This document shows positions 18,589-28,147 of a DNA stretch of 64,000 nt, piece by piece; position 1 is the first letter of the stretch, and every line of letters starts with the position of its first letter. Under the pieces are notes generated by a model that was not told the DNA's origin, did no database searches, and saw only the letters and a list, made by a program, of their open reading frames with translations. Source of the DNA: an uncultured Clostridia bacterium. GTDB taxonomy: Bacteria; Bacillota; Clostridia; Lachnospirales; CAG-274. The position numbers were made by a program, and so were the translations under genes. Location: contig CANRPW010000001.1 of NCBI GenBank assembly GCA_947632615.1, forward strand, positions 1-64,000, read 5' to 3'.

Positions 18589-20022
18589 TTAATATGCCTT
18601 GCCCCATGTCACCATGGTCTTTGCAGGCTTGCCGCAGCATACGCAGGTGTCGGAAATGTGCTTCTGTTCAAAAGGCATACAACGGGACGTAGCGCCTGTC
18701 ATTTCCTTTATCTTGTTTTCACATTCTTCATCGCCGCACCACATTGCATTTATAAAGCCGGGGTTTTCGTTTAACTGCTTTTCAAATTCGTCCATATTTG
18801 TTGCATCAAATACATGGCTATCCCTGTGCGCAAGAGCCTTTTCGTAGAGGTCCTTCTGCATTTTGTCAAGAGCCTCGCAAACGGCAGCTTCAATATTGTC
18901 AAGAGAAACTACGGTCTTGACTCTGCCAAGACGGGTTACCATTACACACTGATTTTTCTCTATGTCACGAGGACCTATCTCAATACGAAGAGGTATGCCC
19001 TTCATTTCCTGCTCGGCATACTTCCATCCCGGGCTCTTGTCGGTTGAGTCTATTTTAACTCTGCATACCTTGGAAAGTCTGTCGCAGAGCTTGTCGGCAG
19101 CCTCCAAAACGCCCTCCTTCTTCTGCATTACGGGAATTATCATAGCCTGAATAGGCGCAACCTTAGGCGGCAGCACAAGACCGTTGTTGTCTGAATGTAC
19201 CATTATAAGAGCGCCTATAAGTCGTGTAGTCATACCCCAGGAGGTCTGATGAACATATTGGAGCTTGTTGTTCTTGTCTGTATACTGTATACCAAAGGCT
19301 CTCGCAAAGCCGTCGCCAAAGTTGTGGCTCGTGCCTGCCTGAAGCGCCTTGCCGTCGTGCATAAGTGATTCTATAGTATAGGTTGCTTTAGCCCCTGCAA
19401 ACTTCTCCTTCTCTGTCTTTCTTCCCTTAACAACGGGTATAGCAAGATAGTCCTGTAAGAATGTAGCATAAACATTCAGCATTTTGATGGTCTCTTCTTC
19501 AGCCTCTTCCGCAGTGGCATGGGCTGTGTGACCCTCCTGCCATAAAAATTCCAGGGTGCGAAGGAAGGGGCGCGTGGTTTTTTCCCAACGGCAAACAGAG
19601 CACCACTGATTGTAGAGCTTAGGCAGATCTCTGTAAGACTGTATTATGTTCTTATAGTGGTCGCAGAAAAGAGTTTCTGAAGTAGGGCGAACGCAAAGCC
19701 TTTCCTGGAGCTTTTCTGAGCCGCCGTGTGTTACCCATGCAACCTCGGGGGCAAAGCCCTCAACGTGGTCCTTCTCCTTCTGAAGCAGGCTTTCGGGTAT
19801 AAACATAGGCATATATACATTTTCGTGTCCCGTTTCCTTAAACATTCTGTCCAGATTATTCTGTATGAGCTCCCATATAGCATAGCCGTAGGGGCGAAGT
19901 ATCATACAGCCTCTTACAGAAGCATAGTCGCAAAGGTCAGCCTTTTTTACTACGTCCGTATACCACTTCGCAAAATCCTCCTCCATAGAGGTTATCGCCG
20001 TTACCATTTTTTCGTCAGCCAT
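18589..20022 (-). CDS. proS: Prolyl-tRNA synthetase, short (eukaryote/archaea-like) type
   Basis: Charges tRNA-Pro; class II. At 477 residues it lacks the editing insertion of the roughly 570-residue bacterial type and matches the type-3 ProS of many clostridia. Visible marks are motif 2 around [24 protein letters not shown], read as two adjoining pieces, [10 protein letters not shown], and a C-terminal zinc-type cysteine cluster (CGDEEC ... CVCCGK). The start at 20022 follows GGAGATAT. A T-box leader lies directly upstream, so expression should respond to uncharged tRNA-Pro. Confidence 0.96.
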   Translation of the reverse strand: MADEKMVTAITSMEEDFAKWYTDVVKKADLCDYASVRGCMILRPYGYAIWELIQNNLDRMFKETGHENVYMPMFIPESLLQKEKDHVEGFAPEVAWVTHGGSEKLQERLCVRPTSETLFCDHYKNIIQSYRDLPKLYNQWCSVCRWEKTTRPFLRTLEFLWQEGHTAHATAEEAEEETIKMLNVYATFLQDYLAIPVVKGRKTEKEKFAGAKATYTIESLMHDGKALQAGTSHNFGDGFARAFGIQYTDKNNKLQYVHQTSWGMTTRLIGALIMVHSDNNGLVLPPKVAPIQAMIIPVMQKKEGVLEAADKLCDRLSKVCRVKIDSTDKSPGWKYAEQEMKGIPLRIEIGPRDIEKNQCVMVTRLGRVKTVVSLDNIEAAVCEALDKMQKDLYEKALAHRDSHVFDATNMDEFEKQLNENPGFINAMWCGDEECENKIKEMTGATSRCMPFEQKHISDTCVCCGKPAKTMVTWGKAY

Positions 20023-20042
20023 AATATATCTCCTTTTTTATA

Positions 20043-20275
20043 AAATAAAAAAACTCCCAAGCCCCAAAGGGGTCGGAAGCCGACGGTACCACCCTAATTA
20101 GCAGAAAAAACTCTGCTCACTCTTACACCGTAACGCAGTGTTTGCGCCGCAGTTTGTGCGGGGCTGATAGAGTCGGGCATGAGCACCCACCTTCAAGACT
20201 TTCACCAACCGTCTTTTCTCTATAAGAAGATAAAATGCTCTTTTTCTCCGTCATTGCCTTTTTCATCTGATATTT
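20043..20275 (-). promoter_or_regulatory. T-box leader of proS
   Basis: Minus strand. The T-box AGGGTGGTACCGTCGG is at 20095-20080; it is followed by a terminator stem (about 20079-20053) and T7. The stem I apical loop (GGTTGGTG) is flanked by AAGAC/GTCTT, and lower arms GAGCA/TGCTC frame a loop containing ATGCCCGA. A proline codon (CCG, or CCC) there is the likely specifier, but I cannot fold it exactly. Uncharged tRNA-Pro would stabilise the antiterminator and allow proS transcription. Confidence 0.88.
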
Positions 20276-20278
20276 TAT

Positions 20279-20307
20279 AATATAAACTTTTATGTACGAT
20301 ATGTCAA
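20279..20307 (-). promoter_or_regulatory. Promoter of the proS T-box transcript
   Basis: Minus strand TTGACA (20307-20302), 17-nt spacer, TATATT (20284-20279), directly upstream of the T-box leader. Confidence 0.65.
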
Positions 20308-20378
20308 GTGAAAATTGAAATTTTAATTGTTTTTGCAGCCCTTATCTGTTAGAATATTCTTAATATTATAAAATATAA

Positions 20379-20541
20379 GCCGACCGAACTGCGGCTTGCA
20401 AGCCGAGGGCGATGGGAGAGGAGCGAAGCAAGGGGAGGTCGGCGGAGCGACCTCCCCTTGCTTCGCTCCTCTCCCATCGCCCTCGGCCCCCATTGGTCCA
20501 CCCTTTTTACTGCCGCAGGCGGCAGTAAAAAGGGTGGGGCA
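20379..20541. repeat. MHE-7: two-hairpin intergenic element
   Basis: The left boundary GCCGACCGAACTGCGG (20379-20394) leads into the G-first hairpin (20402-20487) with perfect 40-bp arms and a 6-nt loop. The C-first hairpin (20498-20537) has perfect 18-bp arms and loop CAGG. Its base could extend by pairing GGCCCC (20485-20490) with GGGGC (20536-20540), leaving CATTGGTC bulged; a similar CATTGGTC occurs in MHE-2. It ends GGGGCATAA. It lies in a divergent gap between proS and the GNAT gene. Confidence 0.9.
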
Positions 20542-20567
20542 TAAATAATAACAGGGAAGTGAAAATT

Positions 20568-21158
20568 ATGAAGCTAAGAATGGCAAAGCTTACCGACAGC
20601 GCAGAAATACTTGATATATACAAGCCATACATATTAAGCACCACCGTCACATTTGAATATGACGTGCCTACGGTTGCCGATTTTACCGAAAGGGTCAAAA
20701 ACATATCTTCAAAATATCCCTATGTAGTCTGTGAAGATGACGGCAGGCTTTTGGGCTATTGCTATGGGACAAGATTTATGCAGAGGGCAGCCTTTGGTTT
20801 AGATGCTGAGCTGTCGGTATATCTTAAGGAGTCTGCCCGGGGAAGGGGCATAGGCACGGCTCTTTACGGCGCTGTTATTGAAATTCTTGAAGAAATGAAT
20901 ATAAGAAATATGTACGGTCTTATAGCCTACCCCAACGAAGCCAGTGTTAAGCTCCACGAAGAATACGGCTTTAATATGGCAGGTGTTCTTAAAAAGACAG
21001 GCTATAAATTCGGCAGGTGGATAGACCTTATGTATTTTGAAAGGCACATAGGGGACGATAAAAACGTGTCCGGGCTTAAGTATATCGATGAAATAGACGG
21101 TAAAACTATAGCTCACATTCTGACGAAGTATAGCAAAAATCTGAATTTTTCAGACTGA
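20568..21158 (+). CDS. GNAT family N-acetyltransferase
   Basis: Acetyl-CoA-dependent acyltransferase; the substrate is unknown. The 196 residues match the phosphinothricin/L-amino-acid acetyltransferase branch: AELSVYLKESARGRGIGTAL (acetyl-CoA pyrophosphate loop R-G-x-G-I-G), IAYPNEASVKLHEEYGF, and the terminal WIDLMYFER. The ATG at 20568 has AGGGAAG upstream; the earlier GTG is too close. The C-terminal 35 residues beyond the core are not typical and I cannot assign them. MHE-7 ends about 28 bp upstream. Confidence 0.88.
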   Translation: MKLRMAKLTDSAEILDIYKPYILSTTVTFEYDVPTVADFTERVKNISSKYPYVVCEDDGRLLGYCYGTRFMQRAAFGLDAELSVYLKESARGRGIGTALYGAVIEILEEMNIRNMYGLIAYPNEASVKLHEEYGFNMAGVLKKTGYKFGRWIDLMYFERHIGDDKNVSGLKYIDEIDGKTIAHILTKYSKNLNFSD

Positions 21159-21296
21159 AAAGCGGACTTTTTTATGAAATTTTGCTTATTTTTAATAAAT
21201 TATCATAATTTTTTTAAATTTCCTCTTTTCTTTTTTGGGATTTTGTTATAAAATAGTCTTAGGTATGAAGAATTTAGAATAAAGGGAGTGATGGTA

Positions 21297-22388
21297 TTGA
21301 TTTCTAATCAGATTTTGCAGACAACTATTGAAGGACTTAAAAATATAACAAGACGTGAAATATATGTACTTGAAAGGGAGGGCAAGGTAATTGCCTCCAC
21401 CGAAGAGGGCATGCAGAACAACGTAATAGAAAACATAGAGCTGTTTGTGGATTCTCCCGCCGAAAACCAGCTTGTGGCAGGCTTCCAGTATTTCAAGGTT
21501 TTTGATAACGGAAGCATTGAGTACATCGTGCTTGTAAAGGGCGAAGATGAAGAAACTTTCAGAATAGGCAAAATGGCAGCCTTTCAGATCCAGAGTTTAC
21601 TCGTAGCATATAAAGAACGCTATGACAAAGACAACTTCATCAAAAACCTTCTTCTTGACAATATGCTCCTTGTAGACATATACTCAAGAGCAAAGAAGCT
21701 GCACATTGAAAACGCTGTCAGAAGAATAGTTTATCTTATAGAAACAGAGCTTGACAAAGAGCTTAATACTGTTGAAATAGTAAGAAACATATTCCCTACC
21801 AAAACAAAGGATTTTGTTACGGCTGTGGACGAAAAGAGCATTATACTCGTCAAAGAGCTTAAGGAAAAGGACGGCAAGGCTGAAATAGAAAATATCGCAA
21901 AAACAATTTACGATACTCTTACGGCTGAGGCTATGAGCAATGTTTATGTTGCAATAGGCACAGAAGTTAAGGATCTTAAAAATGTGTCCGCTTCATATAA
22001 AGAAGCTAAAATGGCTCTTGAGGTAGGACGTATATTTGAAGAGTCAAACCGTATAGTAAACTATGAGCAGCTTGGCATAGGCAGACTGATATATCAGCTC
22101 CCCACGCCTCTTTGCAGAATGTTTATAAGCGAGGTTCTTCACGGGCTTACTATGGATCAGTTTGACGAGGAAACTCTTACTACGGTAAATAAGTTTTTTG
22201 AAAACAACTTAAACGTATCAGAAACATCTCGTCAGCTTTACATTCACAGAAATACCCTTGTTTACAGACTTGACAAGCTTCTTAAAATGACAGGGCTTGA
22301 TCTTAGAAATTTTGATGATGCCATTATATTCAAAATTATGCTTATGGTTTCTAAATATATGAACTATAAAGACAGCCTGAGATATTAA
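21297..22388 (+). CDS. CdaR/PucR-type transcriptional regulator
   Basis: Likely sugar-diacid-type regulator. The N-terminal sensing region (about 1-120) starts ISNQILQTTIEGL; the C terminus is the PucR/CdaR helix-turn-helix with ETSRQLYIHRNTLVYRLDKL. The start is uncertain: AAAGGGAG is best spaced for the TTG at 21297 (363 residues), whereas the upstream GTG and ATG (21288, 21291) lie within or 2 nt from it. No target operon adjoins it. The carbohydrate-acid genes in the window (kdgK-kduI, pectate lyase) are distant but possible targets. Confidence 0.82.
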   Translation: MISNQILQTTIEGLKNITRREIYVLEREGKVIASTEEGMQNNVIENIELFVDSPAENQLVAGFQYFKVFDNGSIEYIVLVKGEDEETFRIGKMAAFQIQSLLVAYKERYDKDNFIKNLLLDNMLLVDIYSRAKKLHIENAVRRIVYLIETELDKELNTVEIVRNIFPTKTKDFVTAVDEKSIILVKELKEKDGKAEIENIAKTIYDTLTAEAMSNVYVAIGTEVKDLKNVSASYKEAKMALEVGRIFEESNRIVNYEQLGIGRLIYQLPTPLCRMFISEVLHGLTMDQFDEETLTTVNKFFENNLNVSETSRQLYIHRNTLVYRLDKLLKMTGLDLRNFDDAIIFKIMLMVSKYMNYKDSLRY

Positions 22389-22425
22389 AAGCTTAATAAA
22401 CATTTAATACTTTTATAAGTATATA

Positions 22426-22454
22426 TTAACATTTATGAGGTATATTTTTATGAT
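22426..22454 (+). promoter_or_regulatory. Candidate promoter of ftsE-ftsX
   Basis: TTAACA (22426-22431), 17-nt spacer, TATGAT (22449-22454). Confidence 0.5.
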
Positions 22455-22506
22455 ATACCGATCTGCCCCATGGGCGGAGAATAATTTATTAAAGGAATGA
22501 AAAGTT

Positions 22507-23202
22507 TTGAGCAGTGTAATTAAAATAGATAATGTGACAAAAATATATGAAAACGGCGCTCTCGGACTTAAGGACTTTTCTCTTGATATAGATAAGGGAG
22601 AATTTGTATTCATCGTAGGACAATCCGGCTCGGGTAAGTCTACGTTTATGAGAATACTGCTTAAGGAAATAGAGCCCACCACAGGTGATGTTTTCATAGA
22701 TGATACCGACCTTTCTATGCTGAAAAGGAAAAAGATACCTTATCTTCGCAGAAAGCTTGGCTGTGTATTTCAAGACTTCAGACTTCTTCCGTCAAAAACA
22801 GTCTATGAAAATGTTGCCTTTGCTATGCAGGTAGTAGAGGCTTCCAACAGGAACATCAGAAGATCCGTTCCCCAGGTTCTTGCTCTTGTAGGACTTCACA
22901 AAAAAGCAAAATCCTACCCTGACCAGCTTTCCGGCGGTGAAAAGCAGAGAGTGGCTATTGCAAGAGCAATTATAAACAAGCCTCCCATACTTCTTGCGGA
23001 CGAGCCTACGGGAAACTTAGACCCCGATACGGCGTGGGGCATTATGGAGCTTCTTAAGGAGATTAACTCAAGAGGCACAACGGTTGTTATGGCTACTCAC
23101 GCAAAAGACATAGTAAACAGAATGAGAAAGCGCGTTGTTCATATTGAAAACGGAGTTCTCATAAGCGACGTTGCGGAAGGCGGTTATGACGATGAGATTT
23201 AG
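22507..23202 (+). CDS. ftsE: Cell division ATP-binding protein FtsE
   Basis: ABC-type ATPase that with FtsX couples the divisome to peptidoglycan hydrolysis. The 231 residues show Walker [10 protein letters not shown] (about 39-47), the Q-loop, signature [15 protein letters not shown], Walker [13 protein letters not shown] and the switch histidine ATHAKDI. It starts with TTG at 22507, with AAGGA 9 nt upstream. Its last codons overlap the ftsX start, so translation is coupled. Confidence 0.97.
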   Translation: MSSVIKIDNVTKIYENGALGLKDFSLDIDKGEFVFIVGQSGSGKSTFMRILLKEIEPTTGDVFIDDTDLSMLKRKKIPYLRRKLGCVFQDFRLLPSKTVYENVAFAMQVVEASNRNIRRSVPQVLALVGLHKKAKSYPDQLSGGEKQRVAIARAIINKPPILLADEPTGNLDPDTAWGIMELLKEINSRGTTVVMATHAKDIVNRMRKRVVHIENGVLISDVAEGGYDDEI

Positions 23203-24676
23203 AACATTAAAATATCACTTCGGACAGGGCGTAAGAGGCATGGCAAAAAACGGCTTTATGTCACTTGCGGCTATTGCCACTGTTATAGCCTGCTCATTTA
23301 TACTCATACTTTCTCTTTGCGTATGTATGAATATAGACTACATACTCAAGCAGTTTGAAGAAAATATAGGCATTACAGTCTTTCTTGGCCCTGATGTAAG
23401 CGAAGAAATGACTGAGGATATCGGAAACAGAATAAAACATATAGACCATGTAACGGATGTTGTATATAAGTCGGCAGACGACAACCTCACAAGCGCCATA
23501 GAGTCATGGGAAAATGCTTCCATACTTGAAGGCTTGAGAGATGACAACCCTCTTCCGTCATCCTTTGAAATAAAGCTCGAAGGAGCTAAATATCAAGACA
23601 GCGTTGTAGCCGAGCTTGAGGCTCTTCAGCTTTCTATAGAGTCTGAGCTTAATGCTGAGCCTGACGGAACGGTATATCTTGACCAAAACGGAAATCAGAT
23701 AACCAAGGAGCAGGCGGCACAAGGCAACACTCAGGCTAAGACAGAGGGCACTCAGGAGGGCACAACAGCCGCAAAGACAGCTCAGACAACCGAAAAGCCA
23801 AGCGCACCCGCAACCGAGGTAGTTACATCTGCTGCACAGGCGGATGCGGCAGTTTCTGCTCAAAACAAGCAGGCAGAGGCTGAACCGGCTCCACCGCCGG
23901 AAATTTCACAGCAGTCTGCCCCAAACCAGCAGCCTGCACAGTCGGCACAGCCGGCAGCGGCAGAAGCTCCACAGCAGGAAACAATACAGACAGACCCTAA
24001 TGCGGAAGCGGTTATGCCTGAGGAAACAAAAGAGGATGTTGTATATTCATCAGCTCCTTCACAAGACCTTATGAATACAATTATGAGCGCTGTCAGCGCT
24101 ACTGCGGGCGGCGGCATATATTATGAGCCATCATCCATGTCTTCAACGGATGCCGGAGTAGCGGGAACGGATCTTTATGATGCCAAGCTGTACGGCACTG
24201 ACGGATATGAATATAAGGGAATTGAGAAGATCCGTCACGCAACGGAAGAATCTCATATGCTTGTAAGAATTAATACGGCAGTAAGAATATTCAGTGTTAT
24301 AATAATGATAATTCTTTGCATAATCTCAATTTCTATCATTATGAATACTATAAGACTTACAGTTGTGATAAGAAAGAATGAGATAAATATTATGAAGTAT
24401 GTTGGCGCTACAGACTGGTTTATAAGATGGCCCTTCATAATAGAGGGTATGCTTATGGGCTTTATAGGCTCTTTCATATCTACGGTAATATGCTTTTTCG
24501 GCTATACCGAATGTCTACATCTTTTATCTGAAAAGCTGACTGTAATTGCAAATATAGCACAGTTTATAGGTCCGTTTGAAATTTTTGCATATATTGCGCC
24601 TATAGCTTTGCTTTTTGGAGTTCTGTTGGGTATAATAGGCTCTGTAAGCTCTATAAGAAAATATCTGAGAGTTTAA
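23186..24676 (+). CDS. ftsX: Cell division protein FtsX with a long low-complexity insert
   Basis: Membrane partner of FtsE; its extracellular loop activates wall hydrolases. Expected parts are present: TM1 (about 27-49), a first extracellular domain (about 58-155) and three C-terminal TM segments (from about 365). Between them lies an insert of roughly 190 residues (about 155-345) that is Ala/Gln/Pro/Thr-rich, contrasted with about 300 residues total in typical FtsX; this protein has 496. The insert has no predicted fold and codon use like its neighbours. The ATG at 23186 overlaps ftsE by 17 bp. Confidence 0.95.
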   Translation: MTMRFRTLKYHFGQGVRGMAKNGFMSLAAIATVIACSFILILSLCVCMNIDYILKQFEENIGITVFLGPDVSEEMTEDIGNRIKHIDHVTDVVYKSADDNLTSAIESWENASILEGLRDDNPLPSSFEIKLEGAKYQDSVVAELEALQLSIESELNAEPDGTVYLDQNGNQITKEQAAQGNTQAKTEGTQEGTTAAKTAQTTEKPSAPATEVVTSAAQADAAVSAQNKQAEAEPAPPPEISQQSAPNQQPAQSAQPAAAEAPQQETIQTDPNAEAVMPEETKEDVVYSSAPSQDLMNTIMSAVSATAGGGIYYEPSSMSSTDAGVAGTDLYDAKLYGTDGYEYKGIEKIRHATEESHMLVRINTAVRIFSVIIMIILCIISISIIMNTIRLTVVIRKNEINIMKYVGATDWFIRWPFIIEGMLMGFIGSFISTVICFFGYTECLHLLSEKLTVIANIAQFIGPFEIFAYIAPIALLFGVLLGIIGSVSSIRKYLRV

Positions 24677-24693
24677 TTGGGAAGTGAGATAAA

Positions 24694-25896
24694 ATGAAGA
24701 AAAGAATAACGGCTATTGCCCTTGCTGCATTTTTTGCCATATTTGGCACATGCGTAAGCTTTGCCGATAATATAGAAGAATATAAGGAAGAGCTCCAGGA
24801 GAATAAGGAGCAGATAGGTCAGGTTCAGCAGCAGCTTAATCAGACTTCCAACCAGAAGTCCACCGCTAAGGCAGAGGTTGAAAAGCTTGATAATGAGCTT
24901 AACAAGGTAAACACAGAGTATGAAAGACTGACTAAGGAGCTTGCCGACACAAACGCAAAGTTAGAAGCTGCAACTAAGGAGCTTGAAGCGGCAAAAGCCA
25001 AAAGAGAGGTTCAGTACGAAACTCTTAAGGAAAGAATAAAGGTAATGTATGAAGAGGGCGACATAGGCTATCTTGAGGTTTTGCTGAATGCAAAAGATTT
25101 CAGCGACTATCTCAACCGTATGGAATATATAAACCGCATTATGGACTATGACAACAATCTTCTTGCGGACTTCCAGGCTACCGAACAGCTTATAAGCGAC
25201 AAGGTAGATGAAATAGAGGCATATAAACAACAACTTGAGAGCCTTGCGGCACAGCAGCAGGCTAAGAAAATCGAGCTTGACGGTAAGGTGGCTGAGAAGT
25301 TAGACCTTATATCTAAGCTCAGCAAGGACGAAGCAACATATAATCAGCAGCTTTCTGACCTTCAGGAAGACAACGCAGCGATAGAAGCGCTTATTCGCAA
25401 GGCAGAAAATGAAGCGGCTGCAGCAAAGGCAGCTGCACAGGCGGCTGCGGCTAATGCTACTCAGGCATCATATTCCACATCAAACAAGGTATACAGCTAT
25501 AGCGGAGGAAGATTTCTCTGGCCTGTTCCTGCATACGTAGGTGTTATAAATGACGTATACGGCTATCGTTCCAGCCCTATATCGGGTAAGGGAGAACTTC
25601 ACTCGGGTCTTGATATGAAAGCTCCTTACGGAACAGACATAGTTGCTGCCGATGACGGAACGGTTATTTATGCAGCGGTAAGAAACGGCTATGGAAACTG
25701 TGTTATCATAGACCACGGCGGCGGATTTTCTACCCTTTACGGACATAACTCATCTCTTTGCGTAACGGCGGGACAGTCTGTTGTAAGAGGTCAGGTTATT
25801 GCAAAGGCAGGCGCTACAGGTTATGCAACAGGTCCGCACTGTCATTTTGAAGTCAGAATAAACGGTAAATATGTAGATCCTAATCCTTATTTATAA
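24694..25896 (+). CDS. Secreted M23 peptidase with coiled coil (EnvC/PcsB-like hydrolase activator)
   Basis: Probable FtsEX-controlled murein hydrolase or amidase activator. A signal peptide (about 1-25, ending SFA) is followed by a long coiled coil (about 26-245), an Ala-rich linker, and a C-terminal LytM/M23 domain. The zinc ligands are intact: H303 and D307 in HSGLD, and H382/H384 in HCHFE. It should therefore be an active endopeptidase, unlike degenerate EnvC. It lies 17 bp after ftsX, which is the FtsEX-EnvC/PcsB arrangement. Confidence 0.94.
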   Translation: MKKRITAIALAAFFAIFGTCVSFADNIEEYKEELQENKEQIGQVQQQLNQTSNQKSTAKAEVEKLDNELNKVNTEYERLTKELADTNAKLEAATKELEAAKAKREVQYETLKERIKVMYEEGDIGYLEVLLNAKDFSDYLNRMEYINRIMDYDNNLLADFQATEQLISDKVDEIEAYKQQLESLAAQQQAKKIELDGKVAEKLDLISKLSKDEATYNQQLSDLQEDNAAIEALIRKAENEAAAAKAAAQAAAANATQASYSTSNKVYSYSGGRFLWPVPAYVGVINDVYGYRSSPISGKGELHSGLDMKAPYGTDIVAADDGTVIYAAVRNGYGNCVIIDHGGGFSTLYGHNSSLCVTAGQSVVRGQVIAKAGATGYATGPHCHFEVRINGKYVDPNPYL

Positions 25897-25963
25897 TTCA
25901 GAATAGTACATAGGGCGGCTCTTGCGGTCGCCCATTCATTACGTATGTGAAAGGTGTCACATT

Positions 25964-27871
25964 ATGAATAAAAAATTGCCTATTTATATACTGATAGCTT
26001 ATTTTATATTTGTTATTATCATATTGGCTGTTCAGCTCACCAGCAGAAGAGGCAAAAATTATGTTGTGGTAGACTTTGACGAAAAGCTGAACAACGCTGT
26101 GGTTATGTATGAGAAAAGCCCCATTATGCTCAAGCAGCAAAATCAGACCTTTATAAACGGCGATAATACCAGCGAAACACCCATTACCTTAAACGGCGTA
26201 AACTATGTTTCTTTAGAATGTTATAAAAACGGCTTTGATGCCGTAATATCTGACAGCAAGGATAAAGCCACACTAAAGCTTAACAATCAGGCTTTGGTAA
26301 TGAGCATAGGCAGCCGCGCGGCTGTGCTTTCCAGCGCGGAAAAGGATAAAAAAATAAAGTTGGAGTTTCCTCCCGAAAAGGTGAGCGGAGAATGGTATCT
26401 TTCCGTAAGGGACTTTGCCGATATTTTCGACTATGAAATATTCTATTATGACGGGCTTATAATACTCAGTAATATGAAAGATATTTTTGATGTGGAAACG
26501 GATCTTGAATCTGTTGTCAAGGTGAAGGAGCTTGTATATAATCTGCCTATTGCAGGGGGATATGACAAGATGAAGGAGCTTTGCCGCAGCAAGGAGGAGG
26601 AACAGCCCTCTTCAGAGGAAACATTCATAACCCATGAAAGCCCCAAGCTTCAGATCTGTGACATAAACAACATATATTATGTTGAAAACGGAAAGGTAAT
26701 AAAGGCAGACAATATGAATTCTCAGCTTAGCAGCGCAGACCTGCCCGAAGGACTTACAGGGGGCAAGGCTGAGGTTATAAACGGCTATGTGTGTGTAACG
26801 GGAGAAAACAACGGAAGAGCGGTTCTTTGTATATATGATATGACACAGAGTAATGGGGCGCTTTTAAGGACGATTGCTCTTGACGGAAAGCCTGCGGGGC
26901 TTGTGTATGATAGGGGATATTTATATTTTGCGGCTATTTCTTCTCTTACGGAAGAAGCAAAAAGCGAAGAAGAAGACTATATACCTTCAGACCCTGTAAA
27001 TATGAGATATTTCCCTGAAAAGACAGGCAATAAGATATTGAATGTATGCTCTGTTCAGGGAGAGAGCTTTGACGGACCTACGGACATAACGGGATATTGC
27101 GGCGTAAGCGACTATGTAAGCATTTGCCCGAGCGGCATTTATATTGCCATGACGGACGAAAATAAAGTCTATAACGATGCCGGCAATATTCATACAAATA
27201 TATACAGACTGGGCTATAGCGAGGGCAAGAGCGTTTTTGCAGGCAAGATAAGACTTGACGGAGGCGTGGTTTTTGCAGCCACGGACAAGCCTGCCTTCTT
27301 TATCTCAGGCAAAACAGGCGAATATAATTATTATTTGACAGACAGTGTACTTTCTCTTATATGCCGTAAGGAAGGGCTTAGCATGAATGTCGACTCTATT
27401 TATGGCGGAGAGAACAGAATATTTATAAAGGAAGCCGACGGTGTAAGCATTATGGATATGAACACCGGGGAGCTTTTGGGAAAGACTCCTATTAATGACG
27501 GCAAGGTATTCCTTTATAATGATGACAGACTTATAGGCTTTTCTCAGCTTTTACCTCCCGAAGAGGGAACGGAAGCAACAACTGAGGAAAGTGCAAAAGA
27601 GGAACAGACAGCCGAGGAAACTGCTCATACATCAATAAAGATGACAATGTATGATGTGGAGAATCCTTCCAATATGGTGGTTCTTTCTGAGGATGTAATT
27701 GAAAATGCAGACGACTCTATGTTTTCTGAGTTAAGTCTCAGAATATTAGGGGATGTAGCCGTTCTTCCCGTGAAGATATGGAATGACGGAAATCTTTTTG
27801 ACGGAAACTATACCTATACTATAAACAGTATTTACGGACTTAATTTTAACAGCTCCGACAGTTCGGAATAA
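25964..27871 (+). CDS. Membrane-anchored protein with copper-amine-oxidase-like stalk domain, unknown function
   Basis: 635 residues. An N-terminal membrane anchor (about 5-24) is followed by an extracellular copper-amine-oxidase N-terminal-like stalk domain (about 55-165: ITLNGVNYVSLE ... WYLSVRDFADIF). The long remainder has repeated strand-turn units suggestive of a beta-propeller. The stalk domain is a structural module and does not imply oxidase activity. It follows the ftsEX/M23 genes by 67 bp on the same strand, so a divisome or wall role is possible. The ATG at 25964 has AAAGGTG upstream. Confidence 0.78.
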   Translation: MNKKLPIYILIAYFIFVIIILAVQLTSRRGKNYVVVDFDEKLNNAVVMYEKSPIMLKQQNQTFINGDNTSETPITLNGVNYVSLECYKNGFDAVISDSKDKATLKLNNQALVMSIGSRAAVLSSAEKDKKIKLEFPPEKVSGEWYLSVRDFADIFDYEIFYYDGLIILSNMKDIFDVETDLESVVKVKELVYNLPIAGGYDKMKELCRSKEEEQPSSEETFITHESPKLQICDINNIYYVENGKVIKADNMNSQLSSADLPEGLTGGKAEVINGYVCVTGENNGRAVLCIYDMTQSNGALLRTIALDGKPAGLVYDRGYLYFAAISSLTEEAKSEEEDYIPSDPVNMRYFPEKTGNKILNVCSVQGESFDGPTDITGYCGVSDYVSICPSGIYIAMTDENKVYNDAGNIHTNIYRLGYSEGKSVFAGKIRLDGGVVFAATDKPAFFISGKTGEYNYYLTDSVLSLICRKEGLSMNVDSIYGGENRIFIKEADGVSIMDMNTGELLGKTPINDGKVFLYNDDRLIGFSQLLPPEEGTEATTEESAKEEQTAEETAHTSIKMTMYDVENPSNMVVLSEDVIENADDSMFSELSLRILGDVAVLPVKIWNDGNLFDGNYTYTINSIYGLNFNSSDSSE

Positions 27872-27880
27872 AAGCTTGCC

Positions 27881-28035
27881 CGACCCCTTTTTCAAACCGA
27901 AGGTTTGAAAAAGGGGTCGAGCCGCGGGGGCGTGGGCGAGGGGCAGCATCAGGCAGAAGCAGGGAGCAAGGGACGAGCAGGCTCGTCCCTTGCTCCCTGC
28001 TTCTGCCTGATGCTGCCCCTCGCCCACGCTTCGAC
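27881..28035. repeat. MHE-8: two-hairpin intergenic element
   Basis: The C-first hairpin (27881-27919) has perfect 18-bp arms and loop GAA, and begins 10 bp after the upstream stop codon. The G-first hairpin (27930-28029) has perfect 49-bp arms with a 2-nt loop. The flanks are weaker versions of the family boundary. It lies between two plus-strand genes, upstream of the panE promoter. Confidence 0.88.
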
Positions 28036-28075
28036 GCCGAAACATTGTCTGCTTGCAGGGTAAGTAAAAGGCATA

Positions 28076-28103
28076 TTGAAATTTTATGGTTATATGATAT
28101 AAT
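28076..28103 (+). promoter_or_regulatory. Promoter of panE
   Basis: TTGAAA (28076-28081), 16-nt spacer, TATAAT (28098-28103). Confidence 0.6.
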
Positions 28104-28147
28104 CAAAGCATAGACGGGCTTTATTTTGAAAGGAAAGGAGCATATAT

